Source: Corticium candelabrum | Lineage: Eukaryota; Porifera; Homoscleromorpha; Homosclerophorida; Plakinidae | Assembly (NCBI RefSeq): GCF_963422355.1 | Contig: NC_085089.1 | Location: 4,199,026-4,263,025 of the forward strand | Reading direction: 5' to 3' | Length of the DNA: 64,000 nucleotides | Shown here: piece by piece, positions 11,420 through 21,973 of the stretch | Numbering within the stretch: position 1 is the stretch's first letter | Layout: every line of letters begins with the position of its first letter | Notes under the pieces: model-generated | What the model saw: the letters and a program-made list of their open reading frames with translations, nothing else | The model's database searches: none | What the model was told of the DNA's origin: nothing | Program-made: the position numbers and the translations under genes

Positions 11420-11683
11420 CTGAAAGACAATAAATATTGATCACCAACTAATGAAAAACAAACAGACAACCTGCAACAACAATTACAGACAAACTGTAAC
11501 AACTACAACAGTTTCATTAATTAAAAAAAGAAATACATTAAGTAAGACCACACAAAAATGTCTGTTTTTTATTGCCAAAGTGAAAAATGGAGTTAGTTGG
11601 TCTTCTGACTGACTTAATTAACAGAAGTTCTGCCACGCTCTATACAAAACATGTAGTAATACGTGATATAAATTATTACTTAC

Positions 11684-11728
11684 ACAAAATGTACTCAAGA
11701 GGATGCTATTATTCTTGCTCTTCAAAAC
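11684..11728 (-). CDS. Possible 45-bp bHLH-PAS exon
   Basis: A minus-strand candidate between the acceptor TTGCTTTAG and a strong donor GTAAGT. It is open for 15 codons and in phase 0 with the PAS-A exon. The residues (VLKSKNNSILLSTFC) do not clearly match the leucine-rich linker normally found just before ALDGF. The splice sites are good but the protein evidence is weak. Confidence 0.25.
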
Positions 11729-11729
11729 C

Positions 11730-12800
11730 TAAAGCAATGCAGCAATGCAAATGAACTTATTTGTCTATAAACATAAGCAATGCATGAAATGACCTTGACA
11801 ACCACCAATAACTACACTGCATAATTGTTCTTATTTTTTTCGCTTCTGCTACTGCATTGTCCAACTTGATTGCAGACAGCCTATCAAGTCAATGTCATAT
11901 TCTCTATGGGGCTCCTTGCAGAAAGTGATTGTCAAGCTCAACCTCACGATACGACTAGAAACCTTAGTCACCACATTTGTGGGATTACCAAGTTGACATG
12001 TACCGTAACCCTATCTTGCCATTGTTGACCTTAACATCATACTCTGAAATATTGAGTGACCACATCTTAACTATCAGGTCCTTTAGTAGACTCTTTCATA
12101 CCCCCTCTTAACACAAGTGACTTGAGTGAAGTTTGGATATAAAAAGAGCTTGTTTTATACCACCTTTGTATGAGTGGGCAGAGTGTACACAAATGACCTT
12201 CGCAGTCAGCCTGCAATCTGACTAGCAGCTTCTCTGTCAATGTGCTTTGTCTGAGGAATGGCTGTCTGTTTCTAGTAAATGTCTCAACTATCGGGCATCC
12301 TTTCCCAAGCTATGTGCAGGTATTTGCAAGTGACATTTCAGTTGTGCAGCACCTCACACCTTGCAGTGTCTAGGGTAAAATAATTGCTTTGATTTAAAAA
12401 CTGAAACGTCCATGTCTTTTTGTCTGAATATGTCTAAGGTGACATAGAAACACTTGAGCTCGCACATTTACTGTATAAATTAGATCATACAGCATTTGTT
12501 TGTCAGTTCATACTGCATGTTCCCTATTATCTCTTCATGTTTTAGGCTCTTAACCTGCACATCTTGTATGAGTTAAAAGGAAATGTGAAAAAGGCTAGTC
12601 TTTCATTAATTATAGTTCAGCTAAAAACTGTTAGCCTACCTCAAAGTCAAACAACAAAAGATGTACAGCAGTAAGAAATATCTAAAACTCAAGCATACTT
12701 TTCAGGCACTTGGCTCTATCATCATCCTGGTGGTGACACTAATAAATACTACACATGTAAAGTGAAAGTAAACTTGATCATTCACAAAATCCAGTTACGG
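11730..12800. other. Probable intron of the bHLH-PAS gene, no exon seen
   Basis: Lies between recognised exons of the minus-strand bHLH-PAS gene. No repeat boundary or coding block was identified. Confidence 0.4.
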
Positions 12801-12802
12801 TA

Positions 12803-13197
12803 CTGTTGCAAATAAAGCAGACCTCGATACAAGCCGATCTCAAATAAAGCCAAAAATTGAAGACCTCATGCTGAGTACAAGCCAGCCGCTGCGTTTAGAA
12901 GCTGATCTTTTGTTCAATACGCACAACAGGCGTGCGCGCAGAGCATTCAATGACACTGTCAATGATGACGAAGATTCAGCTAACGTTCTTGAAACTGGCA
13001 TCTCATGGTAGTCATGTCTATATAGCTTAATGAATCTTGCTTATTCAATGGTACGGGGTTATCATGTCTATACTTTAGCATGTTGAAATGGCATATAAGC
13101 CCATTTTGAATATCTAAGCTTGTCTTATTAAATATTAGCCTGAATTCCAATTCGGCTTATACAGAAATTAGTACAGCTTTTATTTGCGACATTACAG
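12803..13197. mobile_element. TA-flanked MITE
   Basis: The left end CTGTTGCAAATAAAGC is matched in inverse at the right end (GCTTTTATTTGCGACATTACAG). Both ends sit next to TA (12801-12802, 13198-13199). The 395 bp interior is non-coding. It resembles the TA-flanked element at 10671-10941 in layout but not in sequence. Confidence 0.5.
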
Positions 13198-13625
13198 TAG
13201 GTTGGGTTACCAGAAACAGAAACAAGTTTGGAATCAGCCTGCCGTGTAAAGACTTTTACTGTTAAGTACATTTGCATAGCAGTGCCTCTGCCATGCAAGT
13301 AAAAGTGCAGCAATTTAGTGTACAACAAAGTATCAACAAGTGCAGCAATTAGTGTATAATAAAGCATCAACAAACAGCCATTTTTTAAAACTTATTGCAC
13401 CAAAGTTCATTTTAAACACCTATTGAACAAAATCCAGTTCGTTCGCTTTAAGTTAATTCAGTTTGAAAACACAAATATAATTTGTAACGGTCTTCTCAAA
13501 GGATAGGCGAATGTGTGCCACGCTACGACGTTCGACGACGATCAGGGTCGATGATACACACACGCCTTACGTGCTTAGTCACCACAACTTCCAAATCGCA
13601 CAAAAATTCACTCTACACAACCGGC

Positions 13626-13626
<1 letters not shown>

Positions 13627-13676
<50 letters not shown>
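13627..13676. repeat. (TA)n microsatellite
   Basis: A 50-bp pure TA dinucleotide tract. It creates spurious tyrosine/isoleucine-repeat frames. Confidence 0.95.
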
Positions 13677-13677
<1 letters not shown>

Positions 13678-14131
13678 CAATCCTACCCCAGTCATTAGTT
13701 AACCCCACCCAAAGGTCCCTTATTTGGTAACCCAAAAGTCAGACTGTGGCTTCTTGTTAGACACGTGTTACACCCTCGTGGTAATGCAATGTTAGATTGC
13801 CATATAAATGTCAAACCAGAAAGTGATTGATTCTTGCGTTATCAGTTGCAGACAGGTAAGTTCTGTTGTTTATTTCCAACAAGATCTGCCAATCGCAACA
13901 TCAATTACACTGTTCTGGTAAGAAACTCTTTTCATGAATGTTTAACAGACCTAGTTGGCGGTTCACCCATTGTCTATGGTTGCCACATATGACAAAACAA
14001 AAATACTGCTCTGTGATAAGGTGACACAGGAGGCATGACATCTTCCTAAACAGTGACAAGACATACTAGCAAGGCCGTAGGAGCCTGGCTGGTCTGGCCA
14101 TGGCTGGACCACTTTTTTCTAAGATGAACTA

Positions 14132-14638
14132 CAGTAGGACACCACTTATCCGACGGGCATGGGACCAAAAGGACGTCGGATAACTGAAAACGTCGGATAA
14201 CTAACGCATTTTGAAAAATGACTGCAGAATACTTAAAGAAGCTCAACATCTAATGGTACATGTAGCAGCTAATACAGTACAACTTCTTCGATTAGGAAGA
14301 ACACTAATGAGAACTGTCAAGACTTAATGTAACCACTAATCTTAGTCTGGATCAATGCTTTCGCTCTTCTTGCTGTCATGGTTCTGACTGGTCATGGTTC
14401 TGCCCTTACACACCAGTTCACAAATTTCAAGTTTGTCTTCAATCGTTAATACAACTCTCTTCCTCTTTCGTGGTTTGCTAGCCATCATTTGACGACACGT
14501 GGATCACGGATACAGTACTGTACGCACAGGAATCATATATCCTAGCGTGTGCACAGCCTTGCAGTTCAGACAAGCCATGCACCATCGGATAATCCGTGCT
14601 GTCAGATAATTGAGTGTCAGATAAGTGGTGTCCTACTG
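14132..14638. mobile_element. Pogo/Tigger-like MITE with TA target sites
   Basis: The left end CAGTAGGACACCACTTATC and the right end GATAAGTGGTGTCCTACTG are perfect inverse copies for 19 bp. TA lies directly outside each (14130-14131, 14639-14640). Inside the ends, the repeated motif GTCGGATAAC (three times on the left, with diverged copies on the right) is the subterminal pattern often seen in pogo/Tigger-type mariner relatives. It is 507 bp long with no transposase. Confidence 0.75.
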
Positions 14639-14954
14639 TATCACCAGAGGCCTAATTCATGCAAAGCCCCAGAAACCATGTATGCAGTCTGGTCAGTCCG
14701 GTTTGCCGGGGTATCTTTCAAAAACTGGACTGTTTGTCGGCTACTTTCACGCTCCTAGTTTCAGATGCCATCACGATAGTGCATGATAATGCTCTTGTTT
14801 CCACCCATTTCCAGGTCACGTGCAACAAGAAAACAATCGAGAAACAGCTTTGTCGTTCAACAGCAAGCTATTTCGAGACGGTAAATGGTAAATGTGTAGA
14901 TAAAGAACCTAAGCAGTTATCGTTAGCTTTCTCGAAATGTCAAGTAGAGTCCTA

Positions 14955-16256
14955 CATCAGTTATCAGACACTCCCCAATATCGGACACTGGCGTACAGAA
15001 ACCAGACAAAGACTTCTTGTATCTAAGTCATGAATGTAGAGAGTAGTCACACGGTAACACGAGGGGCTACAATCAGCTTAATCACTTGGCGTATTGCTGT
15101 TCACGGTGAAAAATAGAACTTCCGCTGCTTTTCCCGTATATCGGACACGCCCTTAAAATATCGGACAGCCGCCGGTTTTGCTTTCGACGGTACTACAGTT
15201 CACTGTCTGCGCCTTGACATAATAGATACATGTCTCTTCTACTTGCAGTGATAACAACAGATCGGCAGCTTTGCACGTTGCTCTTCAGGAAGCTAAAGAA
15301 GAGGTGCGAGTCTTGTTCTCTAATATCAGACACCCGATTTGCCTGATGCAAGTGCAATAGAGATGAGAACCGTGAAGAATTCTGTTAATGCTGACTGCAG
15401 ACGTCTACTAAATGCCCACCGAGCACGGAACGTCTTTGACTAGTCTCCATAGCAAACAAAAGTATTTGGAGAGAAAAGCAGATTTTGAAATGACTCCTAT
15501 GATGCGTGTATGCTCAATATAGATGCAGAATAGACAACTACGATTGCAAAAACCCGTGTTCTAGATGTTAAGGCGACGTGTGTATAATGCGGCGATAGGG
15601 TCTGGCTACGCAAGGCTATATACTGCTCATGATCAAGCCCAGCTACCGCCGTCTCTAGATTCATTTGTTCACGAACGATGGCATGTTCAGGACGTGTTAA
15701 ATACAAATGTTCTCAGTTTAGCACATGTAGATTCAATTCTTTCGATACAGAGACGAGTCAAAGGCTCTTCATGCTCGTCGAGAATTTACAAAACGTCCGC
15801 AGTCAGTATTAACACTTCTTCACGGTTCTTGCCTATTTGCACTCACATCAAGCAAAGTCGGGTGTCCGATTATAGAGAATAAGACCCACCCCTCTTCTTC
15901 AGCTTCCTGAACAGCAACATGCAAAGCTGCCAACCTGTTGTTATCACTCCGAGTAGAAAAGACATGTACCTATTATTTCAAGGTGCAGACAGTGAACTGT
16001 AGTACCGTCAAACCGGCGGCTGTCTGATATTTGATGAGCGTGTCCAATATTTAATGGGCGTGTCTGATATATGGGAAAAGCAGCAGAAGTTCTATTTTGT
16101 CTCCGTGAACAGCAATACGCCAAGTGATCAAGCTGAATCTAGCACGTCGTGTTACCGTGTGACTACTCTCTACAGTCATGCCTTAGATATACAAGAAATC
16201 TTCGTCTGGTTTCTGTACGCCGGTGTCCAATATTGGGGAGTGTCCAGTAATTGATG
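14955..16256. mobile_element. 1.3 kb foldback element with 0.5 kb arms, TA-flanked
   Basis: The left arm (about 14955-15455) and right arm (about 15735-16256) are inverted copies along nearly their entire length. The ends are CATCAGTTATCAGACACTCC and its inverse GGAGTGTCCAGTAATTGATG, with TA outside both (14953-14954, 16257-16258). The motif ATATCGGACA recurs several times in each arm. Arms differ at many sites, so the element is old. The loop of about 280 bp has no recognisable gene. Confidence 0.75.
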
Positions 16257-16259
16257 TAT

Positions 16260-17925
16260 AACTCTACAAAGAGCAAAACTGCCGTGGCAGACAAGAACGT
16301 GATGCGCATTTCTCTTTGTGCTAGGAATACAGACTGTGTACGTCATAGAACATGTTGCACCCTAAGATGTTTGCTTGCTTTGCTTTGTTATGACACAATT
16401 TGAAATCGTGGCACGTTTCAAGTTTACGTGGGTGTGTTTGCACTTGTGCGGTGAATCATGAGTGGGCACCTTCAAGTTTGAATATCTCCAAAAAAAACAA
16501 TAAGATGGTTTCATTAAAAATATATAATAATAAAGTCAGATCAAGATGCTGCCAGGCTTAGGTTATTACAGGAAAAAGGTGCTGGAGCATAGCTTGATGG
16601 TATTTTCTCATCATACAAAAACACGTCAAACAGAACCCAGGAACAGATACGTACAGACTGAGGGAGAACAACACATTAAATTCTATGACATTGATTCTGA
16701 TGTCAGCCATGAATGTGATGTTTCTTTGGCTCACCAATGGCAGAAAGACATAGTGAAAGGAGCTGCAAAAAACCTGCTAATATACAGTGACATAACAGGA
16801 ATTAGAAAATCTTACAAATACAGAGCTGCCAACTCTTTTGCATAAGTGGGAGACTCACGCATTTGGGACCCTTCTCCCGCCTACCCGCATTTGGCCTTAC
16901 ATCTCCTGCATTCTGACCATTGGTGGGTGTAACTAATGGGTGTGACTGACAGGTACAGGTGTAACTGACAGTTACAGGTGTGCCTGTTCTGTATAACCGT
17001 ATATGCATGTACAGAACACATACTAGTAAATACCTGATACATTAACGTATATCTAGACGTTTATATGTGTCAGCCCCTCTCTTTATCCGGTTCTTTCTAA
17101 ATTTGGTCAACTGGATATAGAAGGAGTTGATTTTGGAAAACTCTTTAGATAAACTGTTACCCCATACATTGAACTAATTTTAGTCTCACATAGCCAGCCC
17201 CTCCCCTTTTCTATTTTCTAACCATGAACATGCTGCTGTCACTCTAAAGAAGCCCTCTGCAAGTGGTACTCTACTCTCTGAACAAAAGCTATAAGTGAAA
17301 CCTGCTTTCTAAAGCAAACCAGACGGTTGAACCAAAAGATGTGCGACTCTGACTAATTATTATATATTAGCTACATGCACTATAATTTATTAACTTAAGT
17401 TAATGGCTACTACTCCGATCGGGCATGCAATGTTATTTAACACTTATTACAACATAAAAGTTATTGATATTAATGTGCTATTGTAGCTGTGGCTAAGAAA
17501 TTTATATCTCCAGCATTCCTCCCAAAACTCACGCATTTTGATTTAGCTAGGTTGGAAGGTCTGCTTGATATTCAAAGGAGATCTTGCCACGACCTAGCCC
17601 CAAAATTGCTCCACTAGTTTTTTAGCATTACAGGACATAGGGAACATAAGCAGAAATTAGCTGCATGAATTGGGAAGAAAACAAGGATCATTGAAGAAAA
17701 CGAATAGATACCGAGTTCATGTTGTACTGGTGATGGCGTTTTTCTGTGACTTTTCAAATATGTAACAACAAACTTGTCTAAGTTTTCAATGAAGAGACTA
17801 ATCGAGGATACTGTAGTTAGTAGAGACAAATACAGCCTGTGCTTCACACATTAAATAATATAACTTGATTGATGAAGCACTTTATTCTAATGAAAGTATG
17901 TAGACATGTTATGCCCTAATAAAAT
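16260..17925. other. Probable intronic sequence, no gene seen
   Basis: No protein-like frame was recognised. The short frames near 16546-16845 and 17614-17847 have no family signature or convincing splice context. A block near 17880-17960 (GCCCTAATAAAATAG then CAGC/CAGT units) looks like the 3' tail of a retroelement copy adjacent to the one that follows. Confidence 0.4.
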
Positions 17926-17960
17926 AGACAGCCAGCCAGTCAGTCAGCCAATCAGTCAGT
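17926..17960. repeat. CAGT/CAGC tetranucleotide repeat, left border of retroelement
   Basis: Runs of CAGC, CAGT and CAAT units immediately precede the first codons of the truncated reverse transcriptase. The same tetranucleotide class follows the element's 3' end at 19716-19792. Confidence 0.8.
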
Positions 17961-19530
17961 CCTATTTGCCTTAGGAATTCACCCTACAATCACCAAAATT
18001 CAAGCTGACTACCCGGAAATAGTAGTCTTAGCCTACCTGGATGACATCTTTTTGCTCGGCAATGAGGGGCCTGTACTTGATTCCTTTGCTAATCTGAAGC
18101 TTTCATTGGCTGAAGAATCTGGTTTACTGATTGCTGATCAAAAGTGTCAAATCTACTCTCCAGGGTCCACTGAAATTTTGGCTCCTTTTCCCAGAGCCGT
18201 GGAAGGATCTGTGTTACTGGGGACACCCATTGGGAGATTCGACTTTGTTGCATCACAGTGCATCGAGTTCGCCAAGTCAGGCAGCTTGCTTTGCCAAGAG
18301 ATTGTGTCGCTGGATGACCCTCAGAGCTCCATGCTCCTTTTGAGGCACTGCCACACAACTCGCATGAATCATTTGACAAGAACAGTTCCTCCTTCCTTAC
18401 TCAAGCCTGCGGCAACCATCCATGATAGCATAACGCATGCGTCCTTTAGTCACATCATAGGTGTCACCAATACATCTGAGGCTCAATGGTCGCAAGCCAT
18501 CCTGCCCATAAGAAAAGGGGGATTCGGAATGACTTCAGTCGAAAAAATTTCACCTGCATCTTTCCTAGCAGGTTGGGTACACTCATCAGCAATACTGCCG
18601 AAAAGATTCTCATATATCTGGGAAAGCTCACAGTCAATATTAGACAATCTGGGCGCAACTGGACAGAATCTAAAAGAAGCTAAGCAGCATATCGATTCTC
18701 TCTTGGCGGGCACGCCAAGCACCCTTGGAGGGGTTTGCTTCACTGACTTAACCGATCAGCCCATCAAGCTACAACATCGCATCACGGACGAGTTATCTAC
18801 AACTAGTCTTCAACACCTTCTGGATCAATCTCAGGATCAACATCAGGCTGCTCGTCTAAGGTCGATTCAAGGTCCTGGATGTGGCTCATGGCTAGAGGCA
18901 GCACCTTCCTCAGATAAGCTTGCATTTAAGCCTTCCGAATTTCGGTTAGCGGCTCTTCTGAGGCTGGGATGCCCAATGCCCTTCAAGTCCCTGGCACCTA
19001 TTTGTGAGTGTGGGAAAGAAGCAGATGATTATGGATACCATTTCTTGACCTGCAAACACGGGGGTGGACCTGTATGGCAACATGACAGTGTCGTAGCAGG
19101 CTGGTGCGAGTGCCTCAAGGAGGTGGGTCTTCACCACAGAAAAGAAGTGCGAGACAGGTACACAAACAATAGTAATCGACCGGACATTGTGGTTTTCGAT
19201 GCTGGAGATGGTTCTAACATTGACCTTGATATTTCACTCTCCCACCCTTGGAGCTGCGAAGCTTTTCCCAGGTCGAGTAGTGAAAGTGGATGTGCTGCAT
19301 CCAGAAGAGAAGAAAAGAAGAAGGCCAAATACTTAAAAGATCTTTTACCTGGAGGTTCCACCCCTAACTTTGCGCCGTTAGTCTTTGAACATTTCGGTCA
19401 CTGGGGGAATACTGCGACAGACTACCTGAACACTTTGTCATTGCGATCAAGGGACAGCGACGGAAAATGCAACAAGGCTGAATTCCGTTCCTACTGGAGA
19501 AAAAAATTGAGTGTAATCCTACAGAGATGA
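17961..19530 (+). pseudogene. 5'-truncated non-LTR retroelement: RT C-terminus plus restriction-like endonuclease
   Basis: The open frame runs from the repeat at 17960 to the TGA at 19528-19530 without a stop. LFALGIHP and then AYLDDIFLLGNEG (about 18031-18066) mark the RT palm, with YLDD at the catalytic site, followed by the LLGTPIG thumb-side motif. Downstream is a Cys/His cluster (CECGKEADDYGYHFLTCKHG, about 19003-19062), then RPDIVVFDAGDG and IDLDISLSHPW and a lysine-rich EEKKKAKY. This arrangement fits a PD-(D/E)XK restriction-like endonuclease as in R2/CRE/HERO-type elements; the exact clade is not certain. The N-terminal two thirds is missing. Confidence 0.7.
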
Positions 19531-19792
19531 AATGCTAAAGTCTTGCTGAAGAAGATTGACAGACTTCATTTACAAAGTTCTAGTGCTGATATAGCTTTAG
19601 ACTGCGAACTTCAAAGTAGCATTCATTAGTGGGTTTTAGATTTCAGTAGCGACTATTATGTTTCGACTTCCTATGATGTACGTAGTGCCTTGTATGTTCA
19701 ATAAATGATCTTTATCAGTCAGTCAGTCAGCCAGCCAGTCAGACAGTCAGTCAGCCAGCCAGTCAGTCAGCCAGCCAGCCAGCCAGCCAGAT
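19531..19792 (+). repeat. Retroelement 3' UTR, AATAAA and CAGT/CAGC tail
   Basis: After the stop, about 170 bp of non-coding sequence leads to CAATAAATGATCTTTATC (about 19700). A tail of CAGT, CAGC and CAGA units follows to about 19792. A repeat tail instead of poly(A) is seen in several site-specific non-LTR families. Confidence 0.65.
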
Positions 19793-20028
19793 AGCCCTCA
19801 GACCAGAAGTCAGTTCACCCCTATTCATTTTGAGCTACTTGCCAAGTTTCGTGACTCTCAAGTCCCGTTTCTTATGGTTCCTTCTGAATTAGAATGCAAA
19901 CATACTAAAAATAATCAATATATTTTTATAAATGCACTACTTCCAGCAGTGCAGATCTCTAAACCTCTGGTCACATCTGGTGTGTAAAACAGGGCATATG
20001 CATCTAAAGAAAAATAAAAGTGACACAG

Positions 20029-20030
<2 letters not shown>

Positions 20031-20093
<63 letters not shown>
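20031..20093. repeat. (GT)n microsatellite
   Basis: A pure GT run of about 63 bp. Confidence 0.95.
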
Positions 20094-20094
<1 letters not shown>

Positions 20095-20372
20095 ATGCGT
20101 GTTGCAATAACATGAAGTATTAGTCATGTGTGTGACAGCAAACTTTATTTCTCATTGCGTTGTTACTTCTCTTACCTACGAAACCGTTATCAAGTAACGT
20201 ACGCTTGAAAACTTTGCCAATGTAATACACTTATGTGATTAATCGTATTCACATGTAAAAACACAACACCGAATCTGCTCCTGACCACTCCTCAAACAAT
20301 GCTTGAAACTGTTAAAGGCTTTTAAAGTCACAAGCAATTTTTACTCAGAGTTTAGTATTACAGAGAGCATCT

Positions 20373-20700
20373 CATATGTTTGCACTTATTTTCAAATGTA
20401 ATGCATTTCAAACCATGACCCCTACCTCCCCTCTATTCAAAACCCTTATCGCACATTTTGTATCTGTGTCTCCACATTCTCGATTGACACTGTACACTAT
20501 TCTGTCACCAATTGACAGAATGAGCAAGCAACACTAGAAGTAGAAGTTGATACAACAATTGTCTCCCAGGTAGTTCCTGGTCAACTATAGACGGCAAAGT
20601 AGAAATTATGTAATTTGTACGTTTCAATTCAAAAGTTGTTCTGACCCTACCTCCTTTTTGAAATGCGTTACATTTTTTCGAAAATAAGTGCAAACTTATG
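20373..20700. repeat. Small inverted-repeat element
   Basis: CATATGTTTGCACTTATTTTC on the left is inverted at the right end (GAAAATAAGTGCAAACTTATG). The matching continues inward to AATGYRTTTCAAA for about 45 bp. The 330-bp unit is non-coding. No target duplication is clear. Confidence 0.55.
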
Positions 20701-20704
20701 AAAA

Positions 20705-21834
20705 GCTCTTTAGTTCTGCGCAATGCCGTAAAGTTGTTTAAGCTGAAAATGTGGAGTAGAATTTGGAGATAAATCCAGGGTGGTCCCCAGCATGCTGGAC
20801 TTCGTGATGCTTCCTACTGTTTAGTTAGTGTAGAGAAACGAGCGCAAAGACTGTACAGCCATGTTGTGCACAAAAAGACAATGCGCAGACTCTGTACTCT
20901 CTTGTCGTTGACTAGAAGACTACGTAATAGCGACTAGGCTACTGCACATGTACGCTTTTGTCTTAAACTATCATCATGCTCCCGGAATAGATTGAAAGCC
21001 ATTGTGACTACACGTGAAATTTCTACGTGGCTGAAGTCAGCCTGAAGCTACTCCAGAAGCAATCGCTCCACGCGACTAAAAGAGATACCTTCACTGCTGC
21101 GATGTAGGGAGAATACTGGAACTGTTTGCAACCTACAAACACGCCCAAACGATATTCTTCGGTCAGTACACGTCTTGCGCACAAGCTGTTGTAGCACACT
21201 AAATGACACCTGTAAGGTGAGCGATGGTTTGCTGATTTTCGCATGGTTCAGAGGAAATAATCAGGAAGTAACTTAAATGTGATTTACAATCAACCAATCA
21301 TCATTTGCAAAATAGATCAGGTGGCAAACTAGTTGTCACGTGACATAGAGTTACTAGGCCTCCCTTCGCTTTACGGAGACAACATCACGTGATACCACCT
21401 CGTTATCCTCGCTTGGAAGGACCACCAAAAGCAAAGAAAGGCCTAGTGTCAAGGCTAAATAATCATCACGTGTCATGCGTGTCAGACTGACTGACACCCG
21501 GTGACACAAGGCACCGTTTTGATTTTCTGTTAACTTCGTGTTGATGGTCTGCACAGAAAAGTGGCTATGTTCATCAACACTTACGAAATGGCAAGTTTAG
21601 ACACTTACACAAAAGTTTTTCACTTACAAAATTTTGTTGATTTACAGTAGATATATACATGTATGGCTAATGTTATAAAAGGACCCATAAAAATCAAATG
21701 CATATCTGAAACTCAGTGTTAAAACTGTAGTGCAACAGTTGAAAAATCACAAATTTTTTCTCAATGAGAAACCCACAGTAACAATTATTGATATCCAAAT
21801 AATTTCAAATAAGCATACGACAGTTTAAATCCTC
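20705..21834. other. Probable intronic sequence, no gene seen
   Basis: No recognisable coding block or repeat. It ends at the 5-bp ATAAT target site of element B. Confidence 0.4.
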
Positions 21835-21839
21835 ATAAT

Positions 21840-21943
21840 TGACATGTAATGTAATTAGATTCACTATCCCGTATGTGTAATCGGAAATAGACCAGAGCGA
21901 TTCTGACTGTCACGAAGTGCACAGCGGTAACCGTTATCTTACA
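21840..21943 (+). repeat. Element B 5' LTR (104 bp)
   Basis: Matches 26049-26152 with no visible difference. It is very short for a gypsy LTR. The promoter and polyadenylation signals must be contained in or near these 104 bp but no standard TATA box or AATAAA is evident. Confidence 0.97.
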
Positions 21944-21973
21944 TGGTGTCAGGAGGAAAGAACCGACAACAGC

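Noticed and set aside
13128-13373. 81-codon minus-strand frame within the presumed bHLH-PAS intron
   Set aside because: Overlaps the end of a TA-flanked MITE and shows no PAS or bHLH features or good splice sites.
15565-15882. 105-codon plus-strand frame in the foldback element
   Set aside because: Runs from the loop into a palindromic arm; no protein similarity recognised.
18089-19361. Minus-strand frames of 60-96 codons opposite the retroelement
   Set aside because: Antisense shadows of the 1.5 kb RT/endonuclease frame.
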